From positions 1 through 22,762 of IMG/VR virus record IMGVR_UViG_3300009786_000097: a DNA stretch of 22,762 bases, one strand, 5' to 3'. The translations under genes and the position numbers were made by a program. The stretch is from a virus. Positions 1-7,226 of this stretch are shown piece by piece (the first letter of the stretch is position 1; every line of letters begins with the position of its first letter). The notes beneath the pieces are model-generated. The model worked only from the letters and a program-made list of their open reading frames with translations, made no database searches and was not told where the DNA came from.

Positions 1-1
1 C

Positions 2-478
2 AAAGGGCCGACTGCTCACGAATCTGACTTTGACCGTTCTATGCGATTGTTGCCACAAGGTGGATATCGCAATGTTGCTCCTAGCATGATTGCCAAGTCT
101 GACTTTGGTTTTGTGGCTTGTGTCTATACCACCATGGATCGTGCAGCCAATCGCGAAATGAAGATGGCCGAAGCCAAGGAATCTGCATCGACTTCTGAAT
201 ACATGGGTTCGGTCAAGACGCGCGCTGAATTTTTCGTCAAGTTGGTTCAAAAGACGTATAGCGACAATGCTGGTTGTTATATCTACAAGGTCAAGGACCG
301 AAAGGGAAACCTCGGGGTCTTTTTCAGTAGCGATTCTTCTATGGCAGAGGTCAACGAATGTTTTCTTGCGAAGATGACTCCGAAGCGCCATAGCGTTTCT
401 GATTTTCACGGAGGCAAGGAGACGGTCTTCAAACGGGTCAAGGTTGTTCAGAATGTGGGTGCATCGACGGCATCGTAA
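2..478 (+). CDS. partial phage protein, possible C-terminal OB-like domain
   Basis: The reading frame is open from the left edge of the window, so the N-terminus is missing. The ATG at 41 is probably internal, since coding-looking sequence (KGPTAHESDFDRS) precedes it in frame. The last 80 residues follow a pattern often seen in phage proteins: a Tyr/Val-rich strand, a short D-x-x-G-N turn (KDRKGN), a second strand, then a segment ending in His..GGKETVFKRVKVV. This resembles the C-terminal OB-like segment of some phage nucleic-acid enzymes, but that is a weak pattern match and not a family assignment. It ends two bases before tRNA-Trp. The function is not recognised. Confidence 0.75.
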   Translation, partial: KGPTAHESDFDRSMRLLPQGGYRNVAPSMIAKSDFGFVACVYTTMDRAANREMKMAEAKESASTSEYMGSVKTRAEFFVKLVQKTYSDNAGCYIYKVKDRKGNLGVFFSSDSSMAEVNECFLAKMTPKRHSVSDFHGGKETVFKRVKVVQNVGASTAS

Positions 479-479
479 T

Positions 480-555
480 AGGGTGATAGCACAATTGGTA
501 GTGTACCGGACTCCAAATCCGGGGGTTGGGGGTTCGACTCCTCCTCACCCTGCCA
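480..555 (+). tRNA. tRNA-Trp (CCA anticodon)
   Basis: It has a complete cloverleaf. The acceptor stem is AGGGTGA (480-486) with TCACCCT (545-551), the D stem is GCAC/GTGT, and the anticodon stem is CCGGA/TCCGG. The loop CTCCAAA gives anticodon CCA at 513-515. The 3' CCA is encoded at 553-555. It starts one base after the stop codon of the upstream gene. Confidence 0.95.
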
Positions 556-583
556 GTTTTTAGACAATAAAAGGATAGATGGT

Positions 584-721
584 ATGTTGAAATGTGAGCT
601 TTGTGGAATTTTTGAGTATGAAACCGGGACTCCAGTATCAAAGGATACAGAAGAACATGTGGATGTTCGGGAGTGTATCAGGCAATTGAAAAAGCAAATT
701 GATTCTGCGAAGGCAGATTAA
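584..721 (+). CDS. micro-ORF, 45 aa, Cys-rich
   Basis: It fills the space between two tRNAs. An AAAGGA Shine-Dalgarno lies about 9 nt before the ATG at 584. The peptide begins MLKCELCGIFEY and carries a CxxC pair, then a His and a third Cys (EHVDVRECI). This could make a small zinc-binding knuckle and is followed by a Lys-rich helix. The stop lies four bases before the next tRNA. Spacing, ribosome site and composition favour a real gene. The family is not recognised. Confidence 0.6.
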   Translation: MLKCELCGIFEYETGTPVSKDTEEHVDVRECIRQLKKQIDSAKAD

Positions 722-724
722 TTA

Positions 725-798
725 CGGGGCGTAGCTCAGTCTGGTAGAGTGTCTGCTTTGGGAGCAGAAAGCCGCAGGTTCGAGTCCTGCCGCCCCGA
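725..798 (+). tRNA. tRNA-Pro (TGG anticodon)
   Basis: The acceptor stem is CGGGGCG (725-731) with CGCCCCG (791-797). The anticodon stem TCTGC/GCAGA has loop TTTGGGA, giving anticodon TGG at 759-761. The T arm is GCAGG TTCGAGT CCTGC. The discriminator is A798. CCA is not encoded, so host CCA-adding enzyme would be needed, unlike the Trp, Leu and Thr tRNAs in this window. Confidence 0.95.
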
Positions 799-820
799 TT
801 TTATAAGGAACTAATAATAT

Positions 821-973
821 ATGACATTAACTCCAGAGCTTAATGCTCACATACGAGAAATACTTAAACAACTGAAATCGCAAGGTCCTCAAGACCCTGC
901 GGTTTCTTTCATAATTAAATCAACAATAGGCAATCTTTGCCGTTCAAAACTGCAAGCCTTTACAGCTAAATAA
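821..973 (+). CDS. micro-ORF, 50 aa hypothetical
   Basis: The ATG at 821 follows an AAGGAA sequence about 10 nt upstream and a short leader after tRNA-Pro. The peptide starts MTLTPELNAHIREILKQL and looks mainly helical and basic, with one Cys. The next gene begins 15 nt after its stop with its own GAGGAG site. No family is recognised. It is called because it is well placed, has a ribosome site and fills an otherwise empty gap. Confidence 0.5.
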   Translation: MTLTPELNAHIREILKQLKSQGPQDPAVSFIIKSTIGNLCRSKLQAFTAK

Positions 974-988
974 AACCGAGGAGAAATC

Positions 989-1192
989 ATGGCGCGAGAT
1001 GCAAAAACTGGAATTCAGGGAGTTTATGTTTTGTCTGATGATACGACTGAGGCTAATATCAAACATTGGAAGAATGAGATGAAAGTTCGTTATGAAACTC
1101 CTGACCAGTATGGTAAAGCTAATGAAGTTGAGTATACGGAAACAACCAATGGCGATGGTAGCCGATATATTAATTTTTGGGTATCAGCTTGA
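989..1192 (+). CDS. hypothetical protein, 67 aa
   Basis: It has a clear GAGGAG ribosome site and an ATG at 989. The product is small and mixed alpha/beta (MARDAKTGIQGVYVLSDDTT at the start), has no Cys and shows no recognised motif. Its stop (1190-1192) overlaps the likely TTG start of the glutaredoxin gene in a TTGA arrangement, so the two are probably translationally coupled. Confidence 0.7.
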   Translation: MARDAKTGIQGVYVLSDDTTEANIKHWKNEMKVRYETPDQYGKANEVEYTETTNGDGSRYINFWVSA

Positions 1193-1452
1193 TTTGGTTA
1201 ATCACAAAGGATAGTTGCCCGTGGTGTGTAAAGGCAAAGGATCTTCTTAACTCATATGGGTATTCATACCAAGAGCTTAAAATTCCAAATTTAATGTCCA
1301 AGGAAGAATTTTATACCTTGGCCGAGAAACACCAGACTCCAAAAACTGTACCCAAGATTTTTAGTGACGATGAATTGATTGGGGGGTATGAAGATTTGGT
1401 AGATTGGATTGAAAACCATGCCGGTGGTTATGGTGATGGTTCTTTAGCCTAA
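1189..1452 (+). CDS. glutaredoxin
   Basis: This is a small thiol-disulfide oxidoreductase of the thioredoxin fold. The N-terminus IWLITKDSCPWCVKAKDLL carries the dithiol active site CPWC. The cis-proline loop appears as TVP in the TPKTVPKIF segment, followed by the glutathione-binding GGYEDL segment, as in bacterial Grx3-like proteins and T4-like phage glutaredoxins. A likely role is supplying electrons to ribonucleotide reductase during phage DNA synthesis, by analogy with T4 NrdC. I chose TTG at 1189, which overlaps the previous stop (TTGA) and puts the CPWC at the usual distance from the N-terminus. TTG at 1177 is possible and adds four residues. Confidence 0.85.
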   Translation: MIWLITKDSCPWCVKAKDLLNSYGYSYQELKIPNLMSKEEFYTLAEKHQTPKTVPKIFSDDELIGGYEDLVDWIENHAGGYGDGSLA

Positions 1453-1493
1453 TAAGATGCTTACCAATTTCAATAAAATTAAAATGGAGCCCT

Positions 1494-1521
1494 AACTAGC
1501 TCTAGTTGACTGCTATATAAT
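1494..1521 (+). promoter_or_regulatory. palindrome next to TATAATA box
   Basis: A perfect inverted repeat AACTAG-CT-CTAGTT (1494-1507) lies 8 nt upstream of TATAAT (1516-1521), which continues as TATAATAATAG. TTGACT at 1506-1511 is too close to be a -35 for this box. The arrangement suggests a -10-only phage promoter with an adjacent operator for the gene at 1600. This rests on sequence pattern only. Confidence 0.35.
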
Positions 1522-1599
1522 AATAGACATTTTTATCGCAAGTTTCGGTGATTGCGTTAAAAGTTTGAATTGACACCGATATTTAAAGGATCTAAAATA

Positions 1600-1821
1600 A
1601 TGGCATTTCGTACTAATAGTCAGGCACGTCGGGTAACCGATTACCTCTCCCGGGGAAAGACCCTCACGGCTGCTGAAGCCCGCGCGCGATTTGGCGTGCA
1701 GAACTTCCGCGCTTTGATTTCACACATCAAGACCACGGTTGAGGCTTATGGTAATCATGAAGTATGGTCAGAGCCGACTGCCACTAGCACGTCCCGTTAT
1801 GGTATGGACTCGCCTTCGTAA
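1600..1821 (+). CDS. small helix-turn-helix-like protein
   Basis: The ATG at 1600 has AAAGGA about 8 nt upstream. An in-frame TTG at 1570 lies before that site and was rejected. The 73-residue product has a basic N-terminal helix (RRVTDYLSRGK). It is followed by TLTAAEARARFGVQNFRALI, which has the spacing of a helix-turn-helix where the first helix is 'AAEARARF', the turn is 'GVQ' and the recognition helix is 'NFRALISHIK'. A winged-helix regulator or DNA-binding accessory role is plausible. It is richer in G+C than the neighbouring genes. A similar domain type occurs in the protein at 17334. Confidence 0.65.
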   Translation: MAFRTNSQARRVTDYLSRGKTLTAAEARARFGVQNFRALISHIKTTVEAYGNHEVWSEPTATSTSRYGMDSPS

Positions 1822-1831
1822 TAGTCCGTTC

Positions 1832-1837
1832 TATAAT
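1832..1837 (+). promoter_or_regulatory. candidate TATAATA (-10 only) promoter
   Basis: TATAATAATG sits in the short gap after the gene at 1600 and just upstream of a strong terminator. No -35 hexamer is visible 16-18 nt upstream. It matches the other intergenic TATAATA boxes at 1516, 14716 and 18117. Confidence 0.3.
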
Positions 1838-1863
1838 AATGTTCTCGTTTAGAGCATGAATTG

Positions 1864-1898
1864 GGGGCGGTAGCTTTGTTGCTGCCGCCCCTATTTTT
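1864..1898 (+). terminator. rho-independent terminator
   Basis: An 11-bp stem GGGGCGGTAGC / GCTGCCGCCCC (one G-U pair) with loop TTTGTT is followed by TATTTTT. It ends only 13 nt before the ATG of the glycan operon and directly abuts the GGAGA ribosome site. It therefore ends the upstream unit and may also act as an attenuator for the operon. Confidence 0.85.
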
Positions 1899-1911
1899 GG
1901 AGAAAATTAAA

Positions 1912-2955
1912 ATGATTGATAGTCCATTTGAGCTTAAAATTACTTCCGATAATGCTTCTGGAGTTGTGTTAGACGAGGATGAGTTAAAGAAAAACGCAGT
2001 TCATAAAGATGCCAAAGGCGGCACTGAGTTAATGCTTGAGGGTTTGAAGTCTCGACTCGATCCTGAGCTTTGGGATAATTTCAATTTTATTATGTCGCGT
2101 GTGCGTGACGAATTTATTGATCCTGACAAACCCAACATTCTTTGGCTTCAGGATCTACCAGAAGATCCCGAGTCGGAGCATCTTAAAGAGGCATCTTCCC
2201 GCGAACGATTCGCCAAGATTGTATTTAATAGCCATTGGCAACAGCAACAGTATAATATGAAGCTGGGCGTTCCATATGAAGATGGTGTGGTACTGAAGAA
2301 TTGTTGCGAGCGTTTTGAGCCTCACGAAAAACCCAAGGACGATAAACTTCGCCTTGTGTATTTTTCTACTCCTCATCGCGGGCTTCATATTCTAGAATCA
2401 GCCATTCGTCATCTAGAAACTCAGCGTGATGATTTTGAAGTGGACATATATTCTAGCTTCAAAATTTATGGTTGGGAAGAAGAAGACAAGCAATTCCAAG
2501 AATTGTATGATCGCTTGGGTGAACTCAAATCGGTTAATTATTATGGCACAGTTTCAAACGATGAGATTCGTGGTGCTTTGACCAAGAGCCATATTCTTGC
2601 ATACCCTTCCACTTACATTGAAAGCTCATGTTGCGTTGCAATTGAAGCCATGGCCGCAGGGCTTTTGGCTGTTGTTCCTAACTATGGCGCATTGACTGAA
2701 ACCTGTACTGACTATGCATGGATGTATAATTGGGAATCAGATCCATCCAGACACGCCCAGAAGTATTCGGGTATTCTGAGCAACGCACTTGACCAATATT
2801 GGGAACCAGCCCTTCAGCAAATTTTAAAACTACAAGTCATATATTATAATTATTTCTATAGCTGGGACATGAGAGCATCGCAATGGACTTCATTACTTAC
2901 TGGCTTGAAGGCTGAGTTTGATGCTCGCCCCAAGCGAAAAAAGTATCCATATTAA
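1912..2955 (+). CDS. GT4-like glycosyltransferase
   Basis: The ATG at 1912 follows GGAGA by 8 nt. The in-frame TTG at 1861 would run through the terminator and is rejected. The 347-residue product has the GT-B, group-1 layout. A glycine-containing acceptor loop (AKGGTELMLEGL, near 34-45) is followed by the domain-linking strand with FSTPHRGL (151-158). The donor site near 227-250 includes SHILAYPSTY and IESSCCVAIEAMAAG, with the E-x7-E pair at E237 and E245. Such retaining enzymes transfer a sugar from a nucleotide donor to a growing glycan or a protein. It is the first gene of the glycan operon, 11 nt before the next gene. Donor and acceptor cannot be told from sequence. Confidence 0.8.
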   Translation: MIDSPFELKITSDNASGVVLDEDELKKNAVHKDAKGGTELMLEGLKSRLDPELWDNFNFIMSRVRDEFIDPDKPNILWLQDLPEDPESEHLKEASSRERFAKIVFNSHWQQQQYNMKLGVPYEDGVVLKNCCERFEPHEKPKDDKLRLVYFSTPHRGLHILESAIRHLETQRDDFEVDIYSSFKIYGWEEEDKQFQELYDRLGELKSVNYYGTVSNDEIRGALTKSHILAYPSTYIESSCCVAIEAMAAGLLAVVPNYGALTETCTDYAWMYNWESDPSRHAQKYSGILSNALDQYWEPALQQILKLQVIYYNYFYSWDMRASQWTSLLTGLKAEFDARPKRKKYPY

Positions 2956-2966
2956 GGAGATTCATA

Positions 2967-3665
2967 ATGGATCTTTTAGTTAAGTTTCCAACCCGTGGTA
3001 GATGTGAGAAATTCTTTACGGTGTTGGATTCGTTCGTGGAAAAACAGTCAGGCGACCATAATTGTCATTATCTAGTTTCTTGTGATACTGACGATGAGAC
3101 GATGAACAATCCAGATGCCATTAAGCGCCTTGAGTCATATGATAATCTTTCATACTATTTTGACGAACGGGCTGGTAAGATTGGTTCTGTAAATCGTGAC
3201 ATGGACAAGGCTCCAGACTATGATATTCTCATGCAGCCCGCAGATGATTGGCTGGCATTAGTGAATGGATGGGATGATAAAATTGTCGAAGAAATGGATG
3301 TATCTTTTGCTGATGGTGACGGTGTTGTCTGGTTTTTCGATGGTCATAATCGAGAGACTGATACACTTTGTATTATGGGCAAGCCTTATTACGAAAGGTT
3401 CGACTATATTTACTATCCTGAATATATCACCTTCTGGGCAGATACAGAATTTACTGCCGTGGCTGATTTACTAGATCGACTTTCGTTTAGCCCAGACGTT
3501 TTGTTTGAACATCAGCATCCTGATTGGATGCAGTCACATGGATATGATGGTCAGAAGCGTGGTTACGATCAGCTATATATTGATAACGATAAGCCAGAAG
3601 ATCGCGACTTTGATGAACGATTGTTCCATGAACGAAAGGCGAAGAATTTCGATTTAGAATTATGA
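2967..3665 (+). CDS. GT-A-like glycosyltransferase
   Basis: This 232-residue protein starts at an ATG with GGAGA 8 nt upstream. The N-terminus MDLLVKFPTRGRCEKFF resembles the opening strand of GT-A glycosyltransferases. A DTDDE stretch (40-44) and YDILMQPADDW (about 85-95) fit a nucleotide-binding DxD-type metal site. The C-terminal half has a conserved-looking segment HPDWMQSHGYDGQKRGYD that may bind the acceptor. It lies in the operon between a GT4-like enzyme and a methyltransferase-like protein. It is assigned by fold-pattern only; the specific GT family is not certain. Confidence 0.6.
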   Translation: MDLLVKFPTRGRCEKFFTVLDSFVEKQSGDHNCHYLVSCDTDDETMNNPDAIKRLESYDNLSYYFDERAGKIGSVNRDMDKAPDYDILMQPADDWLALVNGWDDKIVEEMDVSFADGDGVVWFFDGHNRETDTLCIMGKPYYERFDYIYYPEYITFWADTEFTAVADLLDRLSFSPDVLFEHQHPDWMQSHGYDGQKRGYDQLYIDNDKPEDRDFDERLFHERKAKNFDLEL

Positions 3666-3699
3666 TTATTTACATTACTGGGAAGAGGGAATATTTATT

Positions 3700-4365
3700 A
3701 TGTCGATAGATAAAATACCAAAAGAGGGGAGGACGGCCGGTTGGTTTATTTTTGTGGATGGAATACATACTCAACAAAGTTATAATATTACAGAATCATA
3801 TCCCATATTATTTGGCAATGAAAATTTCGATAGGTGTATTGTAATTGGGACATTTTTTGGTGGTTTGGAGGTTTTCATACGAAGACATTTAGATTTTTAT
3901 GGAGATATTATCTCTTATGATATTGTAGATCATCTTTCTCAACATCCTCATGATTGGTTTAGGGAGGTTGATGTAGGTCACTATAAGGAAACTATTATAG
4001 AAGAAGATGTTCATGGTGTTTTTGCTGAATGTGATATTTATTTGAGATTATTAGATGTGTTTAGTGAAGGGGGTATGTCGGAAATTAGTCAGTTAATTTC
4101 TCAGCCAGGAAAAACTCTACTAATTTGCGATGGTGGAAATAAGGCAAAGGAGATTGAAATTTTTTCTAAATATCTTAAATCTGGGGATATTGTTATAGGG
4201 CATGATTATTTTAAGGATGGTATTGTTGATGATACTATTTGGCTTCTTTGTGAGTTAGATATTTCTATGATTTCAACTGCCATTGATAATAATAATCTTG
4301 ATGCCGATAATGAATATACTGACTTGTTTGCAAAGAGTGCCTCTTTCATTGCAAGGAAATTATAG
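3700..4365 (+). CDS. SAM methyltransferase-like protein
   Basis: The 221-residue product has a pattern seen in CmcI/rhamnosyl O-methyltransferase-like class I methyltransferases. CIVIGTFFGGLEVFIRRH (about 45-63) takes the place of the glycine-rich SAM loop, TLLICDGG is a later strand ending in an acidic turn, and GDIVIGHDYF is the strand-loop normally holding the catalytic or metal-binding Asp. It could O-methylate a glycan sugar. The match is by spacing of motifs, so a related Rossmann protein without methyltransferase activity is possible. Codon use is markedly A+T-rich from here to about 10480, unlike the flanking genes. Confidence 0.5.
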   Translation: MSIDKIPKEGRTAGWFIFVDGIHTQQSYNITESYPILFGNENFDRCIVIGTFFGGLEVFIRRHLDFYGDIISYDIVDHLSQHPHDWFREVDVGHYKETIIEEDVHGVFAECDIYLRLLDVFSEGGMSEISQLISQPGKTLLICDGGNKAKEIEIFSKYLKSGDIVIGHDYFKDGIVDDTIWLLCELDISMISTAIDNNNLDADNEYTDLFAKSASFIARKL

Positions 4366-4370
4366 GGACT

Positions 4371-5192
4371 ATGATTGTTCATACAAACACACAAGTAAAA
4401 GACGAATCGCTGTTATTAGAAAAGGTTCTTCCGTTTTGGCAAGAATATGAAGTAGACGAGTTTGTGTTTGTTGATGATGGATCTACTGATAATACTGTTG
4501 AAGTGATTAAAGATTTCTTGGGTGACGAAGCTACAATATTAACTAGAGATGATTCGTTTCACCACGAAAGTTTATGTCGTTCGACTCTGCTGGAACATAG
4601 TAGAGGTGCAGAAGCCGATATTGTAATTTCTATGGATGCAGACGAGTTGTTATCTCATTCATTTGTCCGACATTTTGGTTGGGTTGTGGAGCAGGCATTA
4701 GACCTTAAATTGCTTGTGTATCAATATAATGTTGTTGGCTCTTTAGGTAAGATTCGACAAGACCCAGAATATATAAACAATTATCGAGATTTTATTTACC
4801 CAGTAAAGCATACTGGATATTATGATTTAACTAAGAGAGAATTTCATGATCCTAGAACTCCTCCTATAAATCTTCCGGCCGTTCCAATTAAAGATTGTGG
4901 ATTTATTCATTTACAAGCTCTTAATTTAAAATACTATGTGATAAAGCAACTTTGGTATAAGGTTTTAGAGTATAAAGAATATGGTAAAGATGTTGCTGAA
5001 ATTAATGCTGCATTTGATCCTGTGATTAATGGTTTGGATTTTTGTGAAGTAGATACGCCAAAAAATATTATCGGTGATTGGACCTTTGATTCGTCTGTCT
5101 ATGATAAAATTATAGACCAGCGCAATTATCTAGAATATATTCATGAACATGGTACTGAAGAATTATTTACATTTGGGAAGGAATATTTGTAA
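4371..5192 (+). CDS. GT2 family glycosyltransferase
   Basis: This 273-residue protein has a GT-A fold. The nucleotide-binding segment FVFVDDGSTDNTVEVI (31-46) is the hallmark of family 2, and ISMDADE (86-92) supplies the DxD metal site. The C-terminal part (HLQALNLKYYVIKQLWYK) is amphipathic and Tyr-rich but has no clear membrane span, so the enzyme is probably cytoplasmic. It begins 5 nt after the previous stop and ends 2 nt before the SDR gene. An inverting sugar transfer in the glycan pathway is expected; the sugar is unknown. Confidence 0.85.
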   Translation: MIVHTNTQVKDESLLLEKVLPFWQEYEVDEFVFVDDGSTDNTVEVIKDFLGDEATILTRDDSFHHESLCRSTLLEHSRGAEADIVISMDADELLSHSFVRHFGWVVEQALDLKLLVYQYNVVGSLGKIRQDPEYINNYRDFIYPVKHTGYYDLTKREFHDPRTPPINLPAVPIKDCGFIHLQALNLKYYVIKQLWYKVLEYKEYGKDVAEINAAFDPVINGLDFCEVDTPKNIIGDWTFDSSVYDKIIDQRNYLEYIHEHGTEELFTFGKEYL

Positions 5193-5194
5193 TA

Positions 5195-6163
5195 ATGCAG
5201 TATTTGATTACGGGCGGCGCCGGGTTTATTGGTTCACATCTTGTGGATAAACTTATCGGTAGAGGTGATAGTGTTGTTGTATTAGATGACTTGTCTACTG
5301 GTCGAATTGATAATCTCAGTCAACATAAAAATAATCCAAAATTAGAGATTGTTATCGGATCTATTTTGAATGTAGACCTTGTGGATGATTGTGTCCGTAG
5401 AGTTGATTCGGTACTTCATCTTGCCGCGGCTGTTGGTGTTAAGAATATTATTGATAAGCCGTTAGAAAGTCTTTCGACAAATATTCGTGGATCTGAAATT
5501 ATATTGGAGAAAGCTCATAAGTATTCTCGTCCAATTCTTGTTACCAGCACAAGTGAAATTTATGGAAAGAATGTTTCTGATTCTTTGGTTGAGGAGGATG
5601 ATAGAATTCTTGGTTCGCCGTTGAATGTTCGATGGTCATATAGCGAAGCAAAGGCTATTGAAGAGGTTCTTGCATATTCGTATTGGCGCAGTAAGAATCT
5701 TCCGGCTAGAATTGTTCGCCTTTTCAATACCGTGGGCCCACGCCAAGTTGGTTTTTATGGGATGGTAGTTCCTCGTTTTGTTGAGGCAGCTTTGCGTGGA
5801 GATGATATTACTGTATATGGAGATGGCAATCAAACAAGATGTTTTGGACATGTTGATGATATTACTGATGGTATTTTGTTGGTTCTAGAAAGTTCGGATA
5901 CAGTTGGTAAGGTTTTGAATATAGGAAACAACGAAGAGATTAGTATTTTTGATTTAGCGAAGCGAGTGATCGAGAAAACGAATTCTGATAGTGATATTGT
6001 TTTTATTCCGTATAAGGAAGCATATGGTGAAGGATTTGAAGATATGGAACGAAGGGTTCCGGGAACTCAATTGATTTATAATTTGGTTGGCTGGAAAGCT
6101 GTTAAGAATCTGGATGAAATTCTTTATGATGTTATTGCGGATGTTCAAAAAAGGATTTTATGA
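5195..6163 (+). CDS. NAD-dependent sugar epimerase/dehydratase (extended SDR)
   Basis: This is a 322-residue extended short-chain dehydrogenase acting on nucleotide sugars. GGAGFIG (7-13) is the NAD-binding loop, DDLS follows the second strand, STSEIYG (118-124) holds the catalytic Ser/Thr, and Y149xxxK153 is the catalytic pair. LFNTVGPRQ and VYGDGNQTRCFGHVDD are typical of the UDP-glucuronate decarboxylase / UDP-hexose epimerase branch. The C-terminal EAYGEGFEDMERRVP matches bacterial COG0451 members of that branch. It probably supplies one activated sugar for the neighbouring transferases. The exact reaction (4-epimerisation, decarboxylation or 4,6-dehydration) cannot be set from sequence alone. 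Confidence 0.88.
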   Translation: MQYLITGGAGFIGSHLVDKLIGRGDSVVVLDDLSTGRIDNLSQHKNNPKLEIVIGSILNVDLVDDCVRRVDSVLHLAAAVGVKNIIDKPLESLSTNIRGSEIILEKAHKYSRPILVTSTSEIYGKNVSDSLVEEDDRILGSPLNVRWSYSEAKAIEEVLAYSYWRSKNLPARIVRLFNTVGPRQVGFYGMVVPRFVEAALRGDDITVYGDGNQTRCFGHVDDITDGILLVLESSDTVGKVLNIGNNEEISIFDLAKRVIEKTNSDSDIVFIPYKEAYGEGFEDMERRVPGTQLIYNLVGWKAVKNLDEILYDVIADVQKRIL

Positions 6164-6309
6164 TGAGACAGCCAACAGAAGATTCGTTTTTATTATATCA
6201 TCATATGGGTCTGGGTGATTTTTTTCAGCTTACTGGTTTGACTAGAAGAATGTACTCAGAGGTCGGGTGTGATTGTTTTTATTTAATGGCCAAAGACATA
6301 TATGCATGA
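6163..6309 (+). pseudogene. truncated heptosyltransferase-like fragment
   Basis: ATG at 6163 opens a 48-codon frame. The segment LLYHHMGLGDFFQLTGLTRR resembles the N-terminus of ADP-heptose/GT9-like transferases, where an aliphatic strand is followed by GxGD and a helix. The gene at 7227 starts with the same kind of motif (GGFGD). The frame stops at a TGA after LMAKDIYA, far short of a full enzyme of 250-350 residues. A second short frame follows at 6302. I read this as the remnant of a deleted glycosyltransferase gene, though a functional short peptide cannot be excluded. Confidence 0.5.
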
Positions 6310-6418
6310 ATTTGATTTAAATGGAGGTAAGGGAAAACTTGGAATTGGTGACCACTCACCAAAAGTTCAAGCGGTATATAAGTCGTTCTGTTCAGATAGA
6401 GGTCTTATTTTGATATGA
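6302..6418 (+). CDS. 38-aa ORF, possibly remnant of a larger gene
   Basis: ATG at 6302 overlaps the end of the preceding fragment in another frame, and the stop overlaps the start of the next gene (ATATGA). The peptide, MHEFDLNGGKGKLGIGDHSP at its start, ends in a hydrophobic GLILI. It reads like genuine protein sequence, perhaps the C-terminal tail of a deleted enzyme joined out of frame to the fragment at 6163. No family is recognised and no good ribosome site is visible. Confidence 0.35.
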   Translation: MHEFDLNGGKGKLGIGDHSPKVQAVYKSFCSDRGLILI

Positions 6419-7224
6419 ATATTTTAATTAATTATGCACACGGCCGTTTTTATGAAAGTCAGAAAAATAATGCAAAAACAGGACTAGAAGTTGGGGGGTT
6501 TGATGAAGTTCGTACTTATAACTTTGATGATATTGACAAATCGTTTATGCGTAAAAATTGGCATATTTTAGGACATAAAACCGGCGCTGGATATTGGATG
6601 TGGAAAAGTTACTTTATTTTAAAAACTTTGAATGAGTGTAGCGAAGGTGATGTTGTTTGTTATTCTGATTCGGGCGCGTCTTTTATTGATAGTGCAAAAC
6701 CGTTGATTGATATTTGTCAGGAAAATGATATTCTTCCATTTTATCTTATTGATCCTGATAAGCCCAGTTTTGAATCGTCTAATGATCCTCGGGGGAAGAT
6801 TTTGTGGGAACGAGAGCAGACAAAGCGAGATGTATTTTATTATATGAATTGCGATGATATGGATGATGTTCGGGTACAGCAGGTACATGAAGCAAGGCCT
6901 CGATGTGGTTCGCCTCAGTTTTATCGTAAGTGTGATTTTACTATGCAATTTGTTAATGAGTATATGCGGTATTGCGAAGACTATAGATTAATTACTGACG
7001 CTCCAAATACATGTGGGTTTGATGACTATCCCGAAAATAAAGTATATAGACGCGACCAGTCTATTTTTAGTGTGTTTACCAAGATGTTAGGTATTAAGGC
7101 ATATCAAGATCCTGCATATCCTTCATTCAGCCAACTGCCCGATACTGGAAAATTTTACTCAAATGAAATGCCGTCTGAGATTTTATACCATCAAATTATT
7201 GATCCTCATAGGAAATCACAGTAG
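6415..7224 (+). CDS. putative glycosyltransferase, GYWxWK type
   Basis: The 269-residue product has the signature GAGYWMWKSYFILKTL (57-72) followed by GDVVCYSDSGASF (78-90). This is the layout of a group of putative GT-A transferases seen in capsule and phage loci, in which the aromatic GYWxWKP-like motif precedes a DxG/DxD metal site. RCGSPQFYRK and RRDQSIFSVF later in the chain fit acceptor-side motifs of the same group. It starts where the 38-aa ORF ends and stops 2 nt before the GT9-like gene. Function is inferred from motif and context. Confidence 0.6.
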   Translation: MNILINYAHGRFYESQKNNAKTGLEVGGFDEVRTYNFDDIDKSFMRKNWHILGHKTGAGYWMWKSYFILKTLNECSEGDVVCYSDSGASFIDSAKPLIDICQENDILPFYLIDPDKPSFESSNDPRGKILWEREQTKRDVFYYMNCDDMDDVRVQQVHEARPRCGSPQFYRKCDFTMQFVNEYMRYCEDYRLITDAPNTCGFDDYPENKVYRRDQSIFSVFTKMLGIKAYQDPAYPSFSQLPDTGKFYSNEMPSEILYHQIIDPHRKSQ

Positions 7225-7226
7225 TT

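Noticed and set aside
438-641. Minus-strand ORF over tRNA-Trp
   Set aside because: It is an antisense frame across a clear tRNA and a micro-ORF.
1506-1521. TTGACT plus TATAAT as a sigma70 promoter
   Set aside because: The two hexamers are only 4 bp apart, so they cannot act as a -35/-10 pair.
1861-1911. Upstream TTG start for the first glycosyltransferase
   Set aside because: It would translate through the terminator stem; ATG at 1912 has a good ribosome site.
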